DNA from: Bacteroidales bacterium
GTDB lineage: Bacteria; Bacteroidota; Bacteroidia; Bacteroidales; Paludibacteraceae
DNA length: 64,000 nt
Reading direction: 5' to 3'
NCBI GenBank assembly: GCA_015061165.1
Contig: SUXC01000006.1
Coordinates: forward strand, 1-64,000
The first letter of the stretch is position 1, and every line of letters starts with the position of its first letter. Made by a program: the position numbers and the translations under genes. The notes beneath the pieces are model-generated. The model was not told where the DNA came from, ran no database searches, and worked only from the letters and a program-made list of their open reading frames with translations. Shown one piece after another: positions 8,854 to 19,201 of this stretch.

Positions 8854-9471
8854 ATGCCAGGATTATTAGGTAAAAAAATCGGAATGACATCCGTTTTCGG
8901 TGCTGATGGCAAGAATATCCCATGCACCGTTATTGAGGCTGGTCCTTGCGTTGTTACCCAACTCAAGACAGTTGAGAAGGATGGCTATGCCGCTGTACAA
9001 GTAGGTTTCATGCCTAAGAGCGAGAAACACACAAACAAAGCAGAGGCAGGTCACTTCAAGGCTGCTGGTGTACAACCCATGCGTCACTTGGCCGAGTTCG
9101 ATGGATTCGAACAAGAAGTCAAACTGGGAGATACCTTGACCGTAGAGATGTTCGAAGAGAACTCCTACGTGGACGTAACAGGTACTTCTAAAGGTAAAGG
9201 TTTCCAAGGTGTAGTTAAACGTCACGGCTTTGGTGGTGTAGGTCAATCTACCCACGGTCAAGATGATCGTTTGCGTGCTCCAGGTTCTATCGGTGCGTGT
9301 GCAACCCCAAGCCGCGTATTCAAAGGAACTCGCATGGCAGGTCATATGGGCGTAGATAAAGTGACCGTACAAAACCTTGTAGTACTAAAAGTGATTCCTG
9401 AGTACAACTTGATTATGATCAAAGGTAGTGTACCAGGTGCTAAAAATTCAATCGTTGTTATTAACAAATAA
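8854..9471 (+). CDS. rplC: 50S ribosomal protein L3
   Basis: 205 residues. L3 is an early-assembling protein whose extension reaches the peptidyl transferase centre. Recognisable blocks are '[15 protein letters not shown]', '[19 protein letters not shown]' and '[20 protein letters not shown]'. It follows rpsJ after about 100 bp and precedes rplD by 5 bp. Confidence 0.98.
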   Translation: MPGLLGKKIGMTSVFGADGKNIPCTVIEAGPCVVTQLKTVEKDGYAAVQVGFMPKSEKHTNKAEAGHFKAAGVQPMRHLAEFDGFEQEVKLGDTLTVEMFEENSYVDVTGTSKGKGFQGVVKRHGFGGVGQSTHGQDDRLRAPGSIGACATPSRVFKGTRMAGHMGVDKVTVQNLVVLKVIPEYNLIMIKGSVPGAKNSIVVINK

Positions 9472-9476
9472 GAGGT

Positions 9477-10103
9477 ATGGAACTTAGTATTTTGAACATG
9501 GCCGGTAAAGAGACCGGCAAGAAGATCGTTCTGAATGACGCAATCTTCGGTATCGAGCCTAACGACCACGCCATTTATTTGGATGTAAAACAATATTTGG
9601 CAAACAATCGTCAAGGTACAGCAAAAGCTAAACAACGTAGTGAGAACGCTCACTCTACACGCAAACTCGGTCGTCAGAAAGGCGGCGGTGGCGCTCGTCC
9701 AGGTGACTTGAAGTCTCCAGTGCGCGTAGGTGGTGGTACCATCTTTGGTCCTGTTCCACGCGATTATGGCTTCAAACTCAACAAGAAAGTGAAACAACTC
9801 GCTCGTCGCAGTGCCCTCAGCACCCGCGCAGCTGCTGGTCAAATCGTAGTATTGGATACCCTCCAATTCGATGCACCAAAGACCAAAGCAATGATCGAGG
9901 TAATGAATAACATTCAAGTTGCAGGTAAGAAAGTATTGTTCGTATTGGCAGAGAACAACTACAACGTTCTCAAGTCAGCAAGCAATATCGAGCGCACCAA
10001 CGTGGTGACTGTAAATGAACTGAATACATACGCAATCATGAACTCAAGCGCTGTTGTTCTCGTTGAGAGCGCAGTAGCAGCAATTGAGGCAACTTTAGCA
10101 TAA
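9477..10103 (+). CDS. rplD: 50S ribosomal protein L4
   Basis: 208 residues. L4 lines the exit tunnel; in gamma-proteobacteria it also represses the S10 operon, which is not shown here. The tunnel loop region '[17 protein letters not shown]' and '[20 protein letters not shown]' are typical. It is tightly packed between rplC (5 bp) and rplW (13 bp). Confidence 0.97.
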   Translation: MELSILNMAGKETGKKIVLNDAIFGIEPNDHAIYLDVKQYLANNRQGTAKAKQRSENAHSTRKLGRQKGGGGARPGDLKSPVRVGGGTIFGPVPRDYGFKLNKKVKQLARRSALSTRAAAGQIVVLDTLQFDAPKTKAMIEVMNNIQVAGKKVLFVLAENNYNVLKSASNIERTNVVTVNELNTYAIMNSSAVVLVESAVAAIEATLA

Positions 10104-10116
10104 GGAGGTTACAACT

Positions 10117-10407
10117 ATGGCAATTATTCTAAAACCAATCGTCACTGAGAAGATGACCGCCGCAGGCGAAAAGTTTAACCGTTATGGTTTTCAGGTAGTT
10201 CGTACTGCCAACAAAGTAGAAATCAAGAAGGCAGTAGAAGAATTGTACAATGTACAAGTTTTAGATGTAAACACCCTTATCCAAGCTCCAAAGACCAAAC
10301 AACGCTACACCAAGAGCGGTTTGATTCGTGGCGCAAAGGCTGCTTACAAGAAAGCTATCGTTACATTGAAAGAAGGTGAAACAATTGATTTTTATAGCAA
10401 TATCTAA
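10117..10407 (+). CDS. rplW: 50S ribosomal protein L23
   Basis: 96 residues. L23 sits at the tunnel exit, where trigger factor and SRP dock. Family features are the N-terminal '[11 protein letters not shown]' and '[20 protein letters not shown]'. It is two bases from rplB, consistent with translational coupling. An SD-like aaggagg lies 10 bases before the ATG. Confidence 0.97.
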   Translation: MAIILKPIVTEKMTAAGEKFNRYGFQVVRTANKVEIKKAVEELYNVQVLDVNTLIQAPKTKQRYTKSGLIRGAKAAYKKAIVTLKEGETIDFYSNI

Positions 10408-10409
10408 AA

Positions 10410-11234
10410 ATGGCTGTACGTAAATTAAAACCCTCTACACCGGGGCAAAGACACAAAGTTATTGGCGCATTTGATACAATTACCGCAAGTGCACCAGAGA
10501 AATCTCTTGTGTTCGGTAAAACCAAAACAGGTGGTCGCAACCATCAAGGTAAGATGACCATGCGTTATATTGGTGGTGGACACAAGCAGAAATATCGCGT
10601 AATTGACTTCAAACGTAACAAAGATGGTGTACCCGCAGTAGTAAAGACAATTGAGTACGATCCAAACCGTTCGGCTCGTATCGCACTATTGTTCTACGCT
10701 GACGGCGAGAAACGTTACATTCTTGCACCAAACGGTTTGCAAGTAGGTCAAACAGTAATCTCAGGTCCAGATGTGGCACCTGAAGTAGGAAACGCTCTTC
10801 CAATGGCAAACATGCCTCTTGGTACATTGATCCACAACATTGAGTTGCGTCCAGGTCAAGGTGCTTGCATGGTTCGCTCGGCAGGTGTATTTGCACAATT
10901 GTCTTCTCGCGAGGATAAATATGCAATCATCAAATTGCCTTCAGGCGAGTTGCGCAAAGTGCTTTCCGCTTGCAAAGCAACTGTAGGTGTGGTAGGAAAC
11001 AGTGACCACGCGTTGGAGAAGAGTGGTAAGGCTGGTCGCAGCCGTTGGTTAGGACGTCGTCCACGCAACCGTGGTGTGGCAATGAACCCAGTAGATCACC
11101 CAATGGGTGGTGGTGAAGGTCGCGCATCAGGTGGACACCCACGTTCACGCAAGGGCTTGCTGGCTAAGGGCTACAAGACACGTGCTCCAAAGAACCAAAG
11201 CAATCAATACATTATTGAAAGAAGAAAGAAATAA
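10410..11234 (+). CDS. rplB: 50S ribosomal protein L2
   Basis: 274 residues. L2 is needed for subunit association and peptidyl transferase function. The C-terminal hallmark '[20 protein letters not shown]' is present; the common DHPHGGG reads DHPMGGG, a variant I associate with Bacteroidota. The basic tail ends 'YIIERRKK'. Standard S10-operon position. Confidence 0.98.
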   Translation: MAVRKLKPSTPGQRHKVIGAFDTITASAPEKSLVFGKTKTGGRNHQGKMTMRYIGGGHKQKYRVIDFKRNKDGVPAVVKTIEYDPNRSARIALLFYADGEKRYILAPNGLQVGQTVISGPDVAPEVGNALPMANMPLGTLIHNIELRPGQGACMVRSAGVFAQLSSREDKYAIIKLPSGELRKVLSACKATVGVVGNSDHALEKSGKAGRSRWLGRRPRNRGVAMNPVDHPMGGGEGRASGGHPRSRKGLLAKGYKTRAPKNQSNQYIIERRKK

Positions 11235-11255
11235 CCTATTAAATTAAGAGAAATT

Positions 11256-11519
11256 ATGAGTCGTTCATTGAAAAAAGGACCATTTATCAACGTAAAGTTG
11301 GAGAATAAGGTGTTGGCTATGAATGAGTCTGGCAAGAAAGAAGTTGTCAAGACTTGGAGCCGTGCATCTATGATTTCTCCTGATTTTGTAGGTCACACTA
11401 TCGCAGTTCATAATGGAAACAAGTTTATCCCTGTGTACGTAACAGAGAACATGGTAGGTCATAAACTCGGTGAGTTTGCTCCAACCCGTTCGTTCCGTGG
11501 TCACTCGGGTAACCGTTAA
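11256..11519 (+). CDS. rpsS: 30S ribosomal protein S19
   Basis: 87 residues. S19 forms a head complex with S13 near the A-site tRNA. The sequence opens '[11 protein letters not shown]' and contains '[22 protein letters not shown]' split across the usual block, ending '[16 protein letters not shown]'. All are family hallmarks. Confidence 0.98.
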   Translation: MSRSLKKGPFINVKLENKVLAMNESGKKEVVKTWSRASMISPDFVGHTIAVHNGNKFIPVYVTENMVGHKLGEFAPTRSFRGHSGNR

Positions 11520-11560
11520 TCCATGAGTCATTCACAACAAATTAAATTTTAGAATTCAAA

Positions 11561-11968
11561 ATGGGTGCTAGAAAACATAATACAGCTGAGGCAATGAAAG
11601 AGGCTCGCAAGGGTCAATACTTTGCTAAGCTCAACAACGTTCCTACATCTCCACGCAAGATGCGCCTTGTTGCCGATATGATTCGTGGTATGGAAGTGAA
11701 CCGTGCACTGGGTGCGTTGCATTTCTCTACTAAAGAGGCATCACGCGCTCTCGAGAAACTCTTGAAATCTGCTATCGCAAACTGGGAAGTAAAAACCGGT
11801 AAGAAAGCAGACCAAGAGACTCTGTATGTAAGTCAAATCATGGTAGATGGCGGTATGATGCTCAAACGTCTGCTGACCGCTCCTCAAGGTCGCGGCTATC
11901 GTATCCGCAAACGCTCTAACCATGTTACTATTTTTGTAGATACTAAGAATACTAACGAAGCTAAGTAA
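11561..11968 (+). CDS. rplV: 50S ribosomal protein L22
   Basis: 135 residues. L22 contacts all 23S domains and its beta-hairpin lines the exit tunnel constriction. Motifs include '[18 protein letters not shown]' and the C-terminal tunnel hairpin '[20 protein letters not shown]'. It lies 8 bp before rpsC. Confidence 0.98.
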   Translation: MGARKHNTAEAMKEARKGQYFAKLNNVPTSPRKMRLVADMIRGMEVNRALGALHFSTKEASRALEKLLKSAIANWEVKTGKKADQETLYVSQIMVDGGMMLKRLLTAPQGRGYRIRKRSNHVTIFVDTKNTNEAK

Positions 11969-11976
11969 TTAACGAA

Positions 11977-12708
11977 ATGGGACAGAAAATTAATCCAATT
12001 AGTAACCGCCTTGGTATAGTACGTGGTTGGGATTCCAACTGGTTTGGCGGTAAGAACTACGGAGATACCATCCTTGAGGATACCAAGATCCGCAAGTATT
12101 TGAATGCCCGCTTGGCTGAGGCAAGTATTTCTCGTATCGTAATTGAGCGTACTCTGAAACTTGTGACTGTAACTGTCTGCACAGCTCGCCCTGGTTTTAT
12201 TATCGGTAAAGGTGGACAAGAGGTTGACAAATTGAAAGAGGAACTGAAGAAAATCACCAAGAAAGATGTGCAAATCAACATCTTTGAGGTTAAGCGTCCT
12301 GAGCTCGATGCTACCATCGTAGCTAACAAGATCGCTCGCCAACTCGAGGGTAAGATTGCATACCGTCGCGCAGTGAAAATGGCTATCGCTTCTACCATGC
12401 GCATGGGTGCTGAGGGTATCAAAATCCAACTCAGCGGCCGTTTGAATGGTGCCGAGATGGCTCGTAGCGAGATGTACAAAGAGGGTCGTACCCCATTGCA
12501 CACTCTCCGCGCTGACATCGATTATTGCCACGCTGGTGCTCTCACCAAAGTAGGTATGATTGGTGTAAAGGTTTGGATCTGCCGTGGTGAGGTTTATGGC
12601 AAGAAAGACCTTGCTCCAAACTTCACACAAAAGCAAGAAAATGGTCGTGGTGGCGATCGCCGTCGTGATGACCGTCGTGGTGGTTTCCGCAGAAACAAAA
12701 AACAATAA
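11977..12708 (+). CDS. rpsC: 30S ribosomal protein S3
   Basis: 243 residues. S3 lines the mRNA entry tunnel. A KH type II domain carries the GKGG loop in '[19 protein letters not shown]'. The C-terminal domain contains '[20 protein letters not shown]'. A basic Arg/Asp/Gly-rich tail (about 220-243) extends the protein, common in Bacteroidota S3. Confidence 0.98.
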   Translation: MGQKINPISNRLGIVRGWDSNWFGGKNYGDTILEDTKIRKYLNARLAEASISRIVIERTLKLVTVTVCTARPGFIIGKGGQEVDKLKEELKKITKKDVQINIFEVKRPELDATIVANKIARQLEGKIAYRRAVKMAIASTMRMGAEGIKIQLSGRLNGAEMARSEMYKEGRTPLHTLRADIDYCHAGALTKVGMIGVKVWICRGEVYGKKDLAPNFTQKQENGRGGDRRRDDRRGGFRRNKKQ

Positions 12709-12735
12709 TGTTTAACCGATTTGTAGATTACAGTT

Positions 12736-13167
12736 ATGTTACAACCAAAGAAAACTAAATTCCGCCGCTGCCAAAAAGGCCGCATCAAAGGCAATGCACA
12801 GCGTGGTACTGAGCTCGCATTTGGCTCATTCGGTATCAAGAGCCTTGGTACCATCTGGTTGACAGGTCGTCAAATCGAGGCAGCCCGTATCGCAGTAACA
12901 CGTTATATGCAACGTCAAGGACATGTATGGATCCGCGTTTTCCCTGATAAACCAATCACCAAGAAACCATTGGATGTTCGTATGGGTAAAGGTAAAGGTG
13001 CTCCAGAGGGCTTCGTAGTACCATTGGCTCCAGGACGTATCATCTTCGAGATAGATGGCGTACCATTCGATGTAGCAAAAGAGGCACTTCGTTTGGCTGC
13101 TCAAAAACTTCCTATTACAACCAAATTTGTCGTAAGACGTGATTACGACCCAACCCAAAATGTATAA
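12736..13167 (+). CDS. rplP: 50S ribosomal protein L16
   Basis: 143 residues. L16 helps position A-site tRNA. It begins '[19 protein letters not shown]' and includes '[20 protein letters not shown]' and '[20 protein letters not shown]', the diagnostic family blocks. Confidence 0.98.
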   Translation: MLQPKKTKFRRCQKGRIKGNAQRGTELAFGSFGIKSLGTIWLTGRQIEAARIAVTRYMQRQGHVWIRVFPDKPITKKPLDVRMGKGKGAPEGFVVPLAPGRIIFEIDGVPFDVAKEALRLAAQKLPITTKFVVRRDYDPTQNV

Positions 13168-13175
13168 TAAGGATT

Positions 13176-13370
13176 ATGAAAACAGCTGAAATTAAAGAAT
13201 TAACAACTGCTGAGATCCAAGAGCGTCTCGCTACCGAGAAAGAGGCACTCGTTCGCATGAAATTGAATCACAGCATTTCTCCGCTTGACAATCCGTTGCA
13301 GATTAAGGTGGCTCGTAAGACTATTGCTCGCCTTGCAACCGAACTTCGTCAAAGAGAATTAACAAAGTAA
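13176..13370 (+). CDS. rpmC: 50S ribosomal protein L29
   Basis: 64 residues, an alpha-hairpin protein at the tunnel exit next to L23. The start '[18 protein letters not shown]' and the '[16 protein letters not shown]' end are typical. It lies between rplP (8 bp) and rpsQ (13 bp). Confidence 0.96.
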   Translation: MKTAEIKELTTAEIQERLATEKEALVRMKLNHSISPLDNPLQIKVARKTIARLATELRQRELTK

Positions 13371-13383
13371 AAAACGAATTGAC

Positions 13384-13641
13384 ATGGAAACAAGAAATCT
13401 AAGAAAAGAGCGTCAGGGTATTGTCGTTTCCAACAAAATGGACAAGACTATCGTAGTAGCTGTTCACTGGAAAGAGAAACACCCTATTTATGGCAAGTTT
13501 GTCAATAAAACTCGCAAGTTCCATGCTCATGACGAGAACAATGAGTGCGGTATCGGCGATATCGTTCGCATCATGGAGACTCGTCCATTGAGCAAAACTG
13601 TTCGTTGGCGTTTAACTCAAATTGTAGAAAGGGCTAAGTAA
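13384..13641 (+). CDS. rpsQ: 30S ribosomal protein S17
   Basis: 85 residues. S17 is a primary 16S rRNA binder in the 30S body. '[20 protein letters not shown]', '[16 protein letters not shown]' and '[15 protein letters not shown]' are clear matches. One base separates it from rplN. Confidence 0.97.
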   Translation: METRNLRKERQGIVVSNKMDKTIVVAVHWKEKHPIYGKFVNKTRKFHAHDENNECGIGDIVRIMETRPLSKTVRWRLTQIVERAK

Positions 13642-13642
13642 T

Positions 13643-14008
13643 ATGGTACAACAAGAATCAAGACTGACAGTAGCGGATAACTCAGGTGCTAAAGAGGCAT
13701 TGTGCATCCGCGTACTCGGCGGAACCAAAAAGCGTTACGCCAGCCTGGGTGACACCATCGTAGTAGCAGTGAAAGGTGTAATTCCTTCTTCTGACATCAA
13801 AGATGGTACCGTAACACGCGCTATCGTTGTTCGCGTGAAGAAAGAGGTACGCCGTCCAGACGGTAGCTACATCCGCTTCGATGACAACGCATGCGTGCTC
13901 GTAAACAACGCAGGTGAGATTCGTGGTTCACGTATCTTCGGCCCTGTAGCTCGCGAGCTCCGTCAAACGAACATGAAAATTATCTCATTAGCACCTGAAG
14001 TGCTCTAA
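13643..14008 (+). CDS. rplN: 50S ribosomal protein L14
   Basis: 121 residues. L14 takes part in intersubunit bridges and is a docking site for the silencing factor RsfS. Motifs '[20 protein letters not shown]' and '[11 protein letters not shown]' identify it. Begins the spc section. Confidence 0.98.
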   Translation: MVQQESRLTVADNSGAKEALCIRVLGGTKKRYASLGDTIVVAVKGVIPSSDIKDGTVTRAIVVRVKKEVRRPDGSYIRFDDNACVLVNNAGEIRGSRIFGPVARELRQTNMKIISLAPEVL

Positions 14009-14027
14009 TCATCTAAATTCTACAAGT

Positions 14028-14336
14028 ATGGCAAAATTGCATATTAAGAAAGGTGATACCGTATTCGTGAACGCAGGTGCTTCTAAGGGCAAAACCGGCC
14101 GCGTGCTGGAGGTGCTCGTTGAGAAACAACGTGCTATCGTAGAAGGTGTCAATATGGTATCTAAGAGTACCAAACCTAATGCTAAAAATCCTCAAGGAGG
14201 TATTGTTAAACAGGAGGCTCCTATCCATATCTCTAACCTCAACCCAGTTGAGAACGGAGTACCAGTACGCGTAGGTCGCGTAGTGAAGGATGGTAAGCTC
14301 GTCCGCGTAAGTAAAAAATCTGGTAAGGAGATCTAA
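14028..14336 (+). CDS. rplX: 50S ribosomal protein L24
   Basis: 102 residues. L24 is an assembly initiator at the 23S 5' end. The KOW motif lies at the start ('[20 protein letters not shown]'). '[18 protein letters not shown]' is typical. Its stop overlaps the rplE start (TAATG), indicating coupling. Confidence 0.97.
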   Translation: MAKLHIKKGDTVFVNAGASKGKTGRVLEVLVEKQRAIVEGVNMVSKSTKPNAKNPQGGIVKQEAPIHISNLNPVENGVPVRVGRVVKDGKLVRVSKKSGKEI

Positions 14337-14881
14337 TGATGAATACAGCAAGTTTAAAACAAGATTATCTGGAGCGCATCGTGCCTGCTCTGATGAAGGA
14401 GTTTAACTACACTACAGTAATGCAGTGCCCTAAACTCGAGAAGATCGTTCTCAACCAAGGTCTTGGTGAAGCTGTGGCTGACAAGAAGATCATCGACGTT
14501 GCACAACAAGAGATGACTCTTATCACTGGCCAAAAAGCTGTAGCTACGGTTTCCAAGAAAGATATCGCTGGTTTCAAGGTTCGTAAGAAAATGCCTATCG
14601 GTGTTCGCGTTACCCTCCGTGGTGAGCGTATGTACGAGTTCTTGGAGCGTCTCGTGCGCGTAGCGTTGCCACGTATCCGTGACTTCAAAGGTATCCACAA
14701 CAAAATGGATGGTCATGGCAACTATACACTTGGTATCCAAGAGCAAATCATCTTCCCTGAAATCAACATTGATAACATCACCAAACTGCTCGGTATGAAC
14801 ATCACTTTCGTGACTACCGCTAAGACCGATGAGGAAGGCTTTGCACTCCTCCGTGAGTTTGGATTACCATTCAAAAAGTAA
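14336..14881 (+). CDS. rplE: 50S ribosomal protein L5
   Basis: 181 residues. L5 binds 5S rRNA and contacts P-site tRNA. Blocks '[19 protein letters not shown]', '[18 protein letters not shown]' and '[10 protein letters not shown]' identify it. Two adjacent ATGs (14336, 14339) are possible; the first overlaps the rplX stop. Confidence 0.97.
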   Translation: MMNTASLKQDYLERIVPALMKEFNYTTVMQCPKLEKIVLNQGLGEAVADKKIIDVAQQEMTLITGQKAVATVSKKDIAGFKVRKKMPIGVRVTLRGERMYEFLERLVRVALPRIRDFKGIHNKMDGHGNYTLGIQEQIIFPEINIDNITKLLGMNITFVTTAKTDEEGFALLREFGLPFKK

Positions 14882-14888
14882 TTAGACT

Positions 14889-15158
14889 ATGGCAAAAGAA
14901 TCAATGAAAGCTCGCGAGGTAAAACGCGCTAAGCTCGTAGCTAAATACGCTGCTAAACGTGCTCAACTCCTCAAGGACGGTGACTACGAAGGTCTCCAAG
15001 CATTGCCTAAGAACGCAAGCCCAGTACGTTTGCACAACCGTTGCAAAATCACTGGTCGTCCAAAAGGCTACATGCGCGCATTCGGCTTGAGTCGTATTCA
15101 ATTCCGTGAGATGGCGTCTGCAGGACTCATCCCAGGTGTGAAGAAAGCAAGCTGGTAA
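14889..15158 (+). CDS. rpsN: 30S ribosomal protein S14 (zinc-free form)
   Basis: 89 residues, the longer form without the CxxC zinc ribbon. The C-terminal hallmark '[19 protein letters not shown]' and '[11 protein letters not shown]' are intact. S14 sits in the 30S head near S10 and S19. The zinc-free type means this copy does not depend on zinc. Confidence 0.97.
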   Translation: MAKESMKAREVKRAKLVAKYAAKRAQLLKDGDYEGLQALPKNASPVRLHNRCKITGRPKGYMRAFGLSRIQFREMASAGLIPGVKKASW

Positions 15159-15238
15159 AACCGTTATCACTCCGTTACCACTCCGAGGGGATACCGAAGG
15201 GATGGCGAGGGAGTGAGAGCGAATAACATCGAAATTCG

Positions 15239-15263
15239 CCCAGAGGACATAGGTGCCTCTGGG
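15239..15263 (+). promoter_or_regulatory. Candidate leader hairpin before rpsH
   Basis: CCCAGAGG (15239-15246) pairs with CCTCTGGG (15256-15263) in the 168-bp rpsN-rpsH spacer, which is unusually long for this cluster. A second short stem, TCCCG/CGGGA, lies near 15293-15308. It could be a site for feedback by S8, as in E. coli, but the E. coli binding-site sequence was not recognised. Confidence 0.35.
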
Positions 15264-15326
15264 GAATAAATACAATTAATTTATTAAATATTGTCCCGAA
15301 AGGCGGGATTAATTTAACAAAACATT

Positions 15327-15722
15327 ATGACAGATCCAATCGCAGATTATCTGACTCGACTCAGAAATGCAATCAAAGCTGGTCACCGCGTTGTAGAGGT
15401 GCCTGCTTCGAATCTGAAGAAAGAGATCACACGTATCTTGTTTGAGAAAGGATACATCCTTTCATACAAGTTCGTGGAGGATGGCCCTCAAGGTACTATC
15501 AAGATTGCCTTGAAGTATGATCCAGTTAACAAAGTTAACGCCATCAAGAGTTTGAAACGTGTTTCGACCCCAGGTCTTCGTCAGTACGTTGGCTATCGCG
15601 AGATGCCACGCGTGCTCAATGGTCTTGGTATCGCTATCCTTTCTACATCTAAGGGTGTGATGACCAACAAAGAGGCTCTTGGTATGAAGTTGGGTGGTGA
15701 AGTTATTTGTTACATCTATTAA
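15327..15722 (+). CDS. rpsH: 30S ribosomal protein S8
   Basis: 131 residues. S8 binds the central domain of 16S rRNA. The opening 'MTDPIADYLTRLRNAIKAGH' and the end 'GVMTNKEALGMKLGGEVICYI' fit the family closely. Confidence 0.98.
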   Translation: MTDPIADYLTRLRNAIKAGHRVVEVPASNLKKEITRILFEKGYILSYKFVEDGPQGTIKIALKYDPVNKVNAIKSLKRVSTPGLRQYVGYREMPRVLNGLGIAILSTSKGVMTNKEALGMKLGGEVICYIY

Positions 15723-15738
15723 TTAAGGAGGAACTGCT

Positions 15739-16302
15739 ATGTCAAGAATTGGTAAATTGCCTATCGCTATTCCTGCAGGTGTAACTGTAACAGTTAGCCC
15801 TGAGAACCTTGTGACCGTTAAGGGTCCTAAAGGTGAACTTCAACAACAAGTTAATCCTAACATCGCTGTGACTGTAGAAGATGGTGTATGCCATGTTTCT
15901 CGTCCAAACGATGAAAAGGAAAATCGTGCTATGCATGGTCTCTATCGCGCACTCATCAACAATATGGTGGTAGGTGTTAGCGAGGGTTATAAGAAAGTGC
16001 TCGAACTCGTCGGTGTTGGTTACCGTGTGGAGATGGCTGCGGGTATGCAAAATACTCTCAACTTTGCACTCGGTTATACACACCCAATCTACCTCCAACT
16101 CCCTAAAGAGGTGAAAGTAGAGACTAAGTCTGAGCGTAACCAAAACCCACTCGTTATTTTGGAATCTGCTGACAAGCAACTCATTGGCCAAGTATGCGCT
16201 AAGATTCGCTCGTTCCGCAAACCAGAACCTTACAAAGGTAAAGGTATTAAGTTCCAAGGTGAAGTTGTTCGTCGTAAAGCTGGTAAATCGGCTGGTAAAT
16301 AA
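15739..16302 (+). CDS. rplF: 50S ribosomal protein L6
   Basis: 187 residues, two duplicated alpha/beta domains, located near the factor-binding stalk base. 'MSRIGKLPIAIPAGVTV', 'VKGPKGEL' and 'RSFRKPEPYKGKGIKF' are diagnostic. An SD-like aaggagga lies 9 bases upstream. Confidence 0.98.
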   Translation: MSRIGKLPIAIPAGVTVTVSPENLVTVKGPKGELQQQVNPNIAVTVEDGVCHVSRPNDEKENRAMHGLYRALINNMVVGVSEGYKKVLELVGVGYRVEMAAGMQNTLNFALGYTHPIYLQLPKEVKVETKSERNQNPLVILESADKQLIGQVCAKIRSFRKPEPYKGKGIKFQGEVVRRKAGKSAGK

Positions 16303-16319
16303 TTAGAAAGGAATAAGTT

Positions 16320-16664
16320 ATGAATCAAAAAATTGCAAGAAGACTAAAAATTAAAGCATCTATCCGTACACGTGTATCGGGTACCGCTGAGCGTCCTCGT
16401 CTGACTGTATTCCGTAGCAACAGCCAAATTTACGCTCAAGTAATCGACGATTTGCAAGGCAAAACGCTTGCTTCTGCATCTTCGCTCGCTATCAAAGATA
16501 AAATGACCAAATCTGAGAAAGCTGCTCAGGTAGGCAAACTCATCGCCGAGGCTGCTAAGGCTGCTGGTGTTGAGGCTGTCGTATTTGACCGCAATGGCTA
16601 CCTCTATCACGGTCGAGTTAAATCATTGGCAGACGCTGCCCGCGAGGCAGGTCTCAATTTCTAA
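16320..16664 (+). CDS. rplR: 50S ribosomal protein L18
   Basis: 114 residues. L18 binds 5S rRNA with L5. '[19 protein letters not shown]' and '[20 protein letters not shown]' identify the family. 15 bp precede rpsE. Confidence 0.98.
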   Translation: MNQKIARRLKIKASIRTRVSGTAERPRLTVFRSNSQIYAQVIDDLQGKTLASASSLAIKDKMTKSEKAAQVGKLIAEAAKAAGVEAVVFDRNGYLYHGRVKSLADAAREAGLNF

Positions 16665-16679
16665 AACAAAGAGACTGTT

Positions 16680-17186
16680 ATGAATCGAGTAAAATCAACC
16701 CAAGACTTGGAGCTCAAGGAGCGCCTTGTTGCTGTCAACCGCGTAACTAAGGTTACTAAGGGTGGACGTACATTCACATTTGCAGCCATCGTTGTTGTAG
16801 GAAATGAGGCTGGTATCGTAGGCTGGGGCCTTGGCAAAGCTGGTGAAGTCACCGCTGCTATTGCTAAAGGTACTGAGGCTGCTAAGAAAAACCTTATCCA
16901 AGTGCCTGTACTCAAAGGTACTATCCCTCACGAGCAATACGCTAAGTTCGGTGGTGCTCGCGTTTATCTCCAACCTGCATCTCACGGTACCGGAGTAAAA
17001 GCCGGTGGTGCTATGCGTGCCGTATTGGAGTCTGTGGGTGTAACCGACGTGTTGGCTAAATCTAAAGGTTCTTCTAACCCTCACAACCTTGTTAAGGCTA
17101 CTATCGCTGCTTTGGGCGAGATGCGTGATGCACGCACCGTGGCTCAAAACCGTGGCGTAAGCTTATCTACTGTGTTTAACGGATAA
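16680..17186 (+). CDS. rpsE: 30S ribosomal protein S5
   Basis: 168 residues. S5 affects translational fidelity and mRNA unwinding. The double-stranded-RNA-binding-like N domain has '[20 protein letters not shown]'; the C domain has '[20 protein letters not shown]'. Confidence 0.98.
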   Translation: MNRVKSTQDLELKERLVAVNRVTKVTKGGRTFTFAAIVVVGNEAGIVGWGLGKAGEVTAAIAKGTEAAKKNLIQVPVLKGTIPHEQYAKFGGARVYLQPASHGTGVKAGGAMRAVLESVGVTDVLAKSKGSSNPHNLVKATIAALGEMRDARTVAQNRGVSLSTVFNG

Positions 17187-17201
17187 TAATTTGTGAAAAT
17201 C

Positions 17202-17378
17202 ATGGCAACTATTAAAATTCAAAAAGTACGCAGCACTATCGGCTGCCCACAAGTGCAAAAGGATACAATGTTGGCTCTTGGTCTTCGCAAGATGAATGCC
17301 ATCGTTGAGCATGAGGCTACTCCTGCTATCCTCGGTATGGTAAACAAAATTAAACACTTGGTTAAAGTTATTGACTAA
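17202..17378 (+). CDS. rpmD: 50S ribosomal protein L30
   Basis: 58 residues from ATG 17202. A GTG three codons upstream (17193) is in frame, but the family starts M-A-x-I-K-I as here. 'VRSTIGCPQVQKDTMLALGL' is a variant of the usual L30 SxIGRxxxqrxTLxgLGL block, with Cys-Pro in place of the usual residues. Confidence 0.95.
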   Translation: MATIKIQKVRSTIGCPQVQKDTMLALGLRKMNAIVEHEATPAILGMVNKIKHLVKVID

Positions 17379-17396
17379 TTAAAAAATTCGAACGTT

Positions 17397-17843
17397 ATGG
17401 AATTAAATAATCTAACGCCAGCTGCTGGTTCTGTAAAGACCGCTAAACGAATCGGACGTGGTCCAGGTTCTGGTCTTGGTGGAACTTCTACACGCGGTCA
17501 CAAAGGTGCTAAGTCACGTTCTGGTTACTCTAAGAAAATCGGTTTCGAAGGTGGTCAGATGCCTATGCAACGTCGTTTGCCTAAGTTCGGCTTCAAGAAC
17601 ATCAACCGCGTTGAGTACAAAGCTATCAACCTTGCTACTTTGCAAGCGCTTGCTGAGGCTAAAGGTTTGGAGAAAATCGGTCTTGTTGAATTGCACGAGG
17701 CAGGTTTCATCAGCAAAACTCAACTTGTTAAGATCCTTGGCAACGGCACTTTGACTGCTAAACTCACCGTAGAAGCTAACGCTTTCTCCAAATCAGCTGA
17801 GGCTGCTATCACAGCTGCTGGTGGTACTATCAACAAAATCTAA
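17397..17843 (+). CDS. rplO: 50S ribosomal protein L15
   Basis: 148 residues. L15 is a late assembly protein with an extended glycine-rich N-terminus ('GRGPGSGLGGTSTRGHKG') followed by 'GFEGGQMPMQRRLPKFGF'. Five bases separate it from secY. Confidence 0.97.
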   Translation: MELNNLTPAAGSVKTAKRIGRGPGSGLGGTSTRGHKGAKSRSGYSKKIGFEGGQMPMQRRLPKFGFKNINRVEYKAINLATLQALAEAKGLEKIGLVELHEAGFISKTQLVKILGNGTLTAKLTVEANAFSKSAEAAITAAGGTINKI

Positions 17844-17848
17844 TTAGT

Positions 17849-19195
17849 ATGCGTAAGTTTATAGAGATAATCAAGAATATCTGGAAGATCGAAGACCTCC
17901 GTAATCGTCTGCTGACCACGCTTTTGTTCGTGCTCATCTACCGTTTCGGATCATTCGTGGTTCTTCCAGGTATTGATCCTACAGCTTTGACCGCTCTCCG
18001 CGCTCAAACTGCTGGAGGTCTGATGGCTCTTCTCGACATGTTCTCTGGTGGTGCGTTCTCCAATGCTTCTATCTTTGCATTGGGTATCATGCCATACATC
18101 TCTGCATCTATCGTAATCCAATTGCTCACTATCGCAGTGCCTTACTTCCAAAAGATGCAGAAAGAGGGCGAGTCTGGTCGTCAGAAGATGAACCAAATCA
18201 CTCGCTATTTGACCGTGGCTATCTTGCTCTTCCAAGGTCCAAGTTACTTGGTAAACCTTTCTGTGCAAATGGCGCAAGCTGGTCAAATGCTTGAGGTAGG
18301 ATTCAACTGGTTCACTATCTCATCCACTATCCTCTTGTGTGCGGGCTCTATGTTCGTCATGTGGTTGGGTGAGCGTATCACCGACCGTGGTCTTGGTAAT
18401 GGTATTTCCTTTATCATTCTCATCGGTATCATCGCTCGTTTCCCTGCTGCTATCATACAAGAGTTCTCCTCTCGTCTCAACGATGCAGGTGGTGGATTGA
18501 TCGTGTTCATCCTCGAGATCGTTATCCTGCTCTTCGTGTTTGCATTCGCAATCATGCTCGTACAAGGTACACGTCGTATCCCTGTACAATATGCAAAACG
18601 TATGGTGGGTAACAAACAATACGGTGGTGTACGCCAATACATCCCATTGAAGGTTAATTCAGCTAACGTGATGCCTATCATCTTTGCACAAGCAATCATG
18701 TTTATTCCTATCGCGCTCGCTGGTTTCTCCAATGCAGAGAGTGCAAGTGCTTTCACACGCGCTTTCATGGATAACGATGGCTTCTGGTACAACTTCGTAT
18801 TCGCTATCTTGATCATCGTTTTCACCTATTTCTACACAGCGATTATCATCAACCCTGTGCAAATGGCTGAAAACCTCAAGCTCAACAATGGTTTCATCCC
18901 TGGCGTTAAACCAGGCAAGAAAACAGCTGAGTATATTGATACCATTATGAACCGTTTGACATTGCCAGGATCTGTTCTCCTCGCAATCATCGCTATCCTG
19001 CCTGCTTTTGCTCGCCTCTTTGGCGTGAGCATGGGCTTCGCGCAGTTCTTTGGCGGTACATCACTGCTCATTATGGTAGGTGTAATCTTGGATACGCTAC
19101 AACAAATTGAGAGTCACCTCCTCATGCGCCACTATGACGGATTCTTTGAGTCTGGCATGCGCATCAAGGGACGCTCAGGCGCAATGGCATATTAA
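17849..19195 (+). CDS. secY: Protein translocase subunit SecY
   Basis: 448 residues with about ten hydrophobic segments, forming the inner-membrane Sec channel. Conserved positions include 'LLTTLLFVLIYRFGSFV' (TM1), 'MFSGGAFSNASIFALGIMPY' (plug/TM2 region) and 'RRIPVQYAKRMVG'. Its partner secG is in this window at 48759-49106. Standard location between rplO and map. Confidence 0.98.
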   Translation: MRKFIEIIKNIWKIEDLRNRLLTTLLFVLIYRFGSFVVLPGIDPTALTALRAQTAGGLMALLDMFSGGAFSNASIFALGIMPYISASIVIQLLTIAVPYFQKMQKEGESGRQKMNQITRYLTVAILLFQGPSYLVNLSVQMAQAGQMLEVGFNWFTISSTILLCAGSMFVMWLGERITDRGLGNGISFIILIGIIARFPAAIIQEFSSRLNDAGGGLIVFILEIVILLFVFAFAIMLVQGTRRIPVQYAKRMVGNKQYGGVRQYIPLKVNSANVMPIIFAQAIMFIPIALAGFSNAESASAFTRAFMDNDGFWYNFVFAILIIVFTYFYTAIIINPVQMAENLKLNNGFIPGVKPGKKTAEYIDTIMNRLTLPGSVLLAIIAILPAFARLFGVSMGFAQFFGGTSLLIMVGVILDTLQQIESHLLMRHYDGFFESGMRIKGRSGAMAY

Positions 19196-19201
19196 TACGA
19201 A

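Noticed and set aside
11896..12705. 269-codon minus-strand frame opposite rpsC
   Set aside because: Antisense to an unambiguous ribosomal protein gene; Thr-rich low-information sequence.
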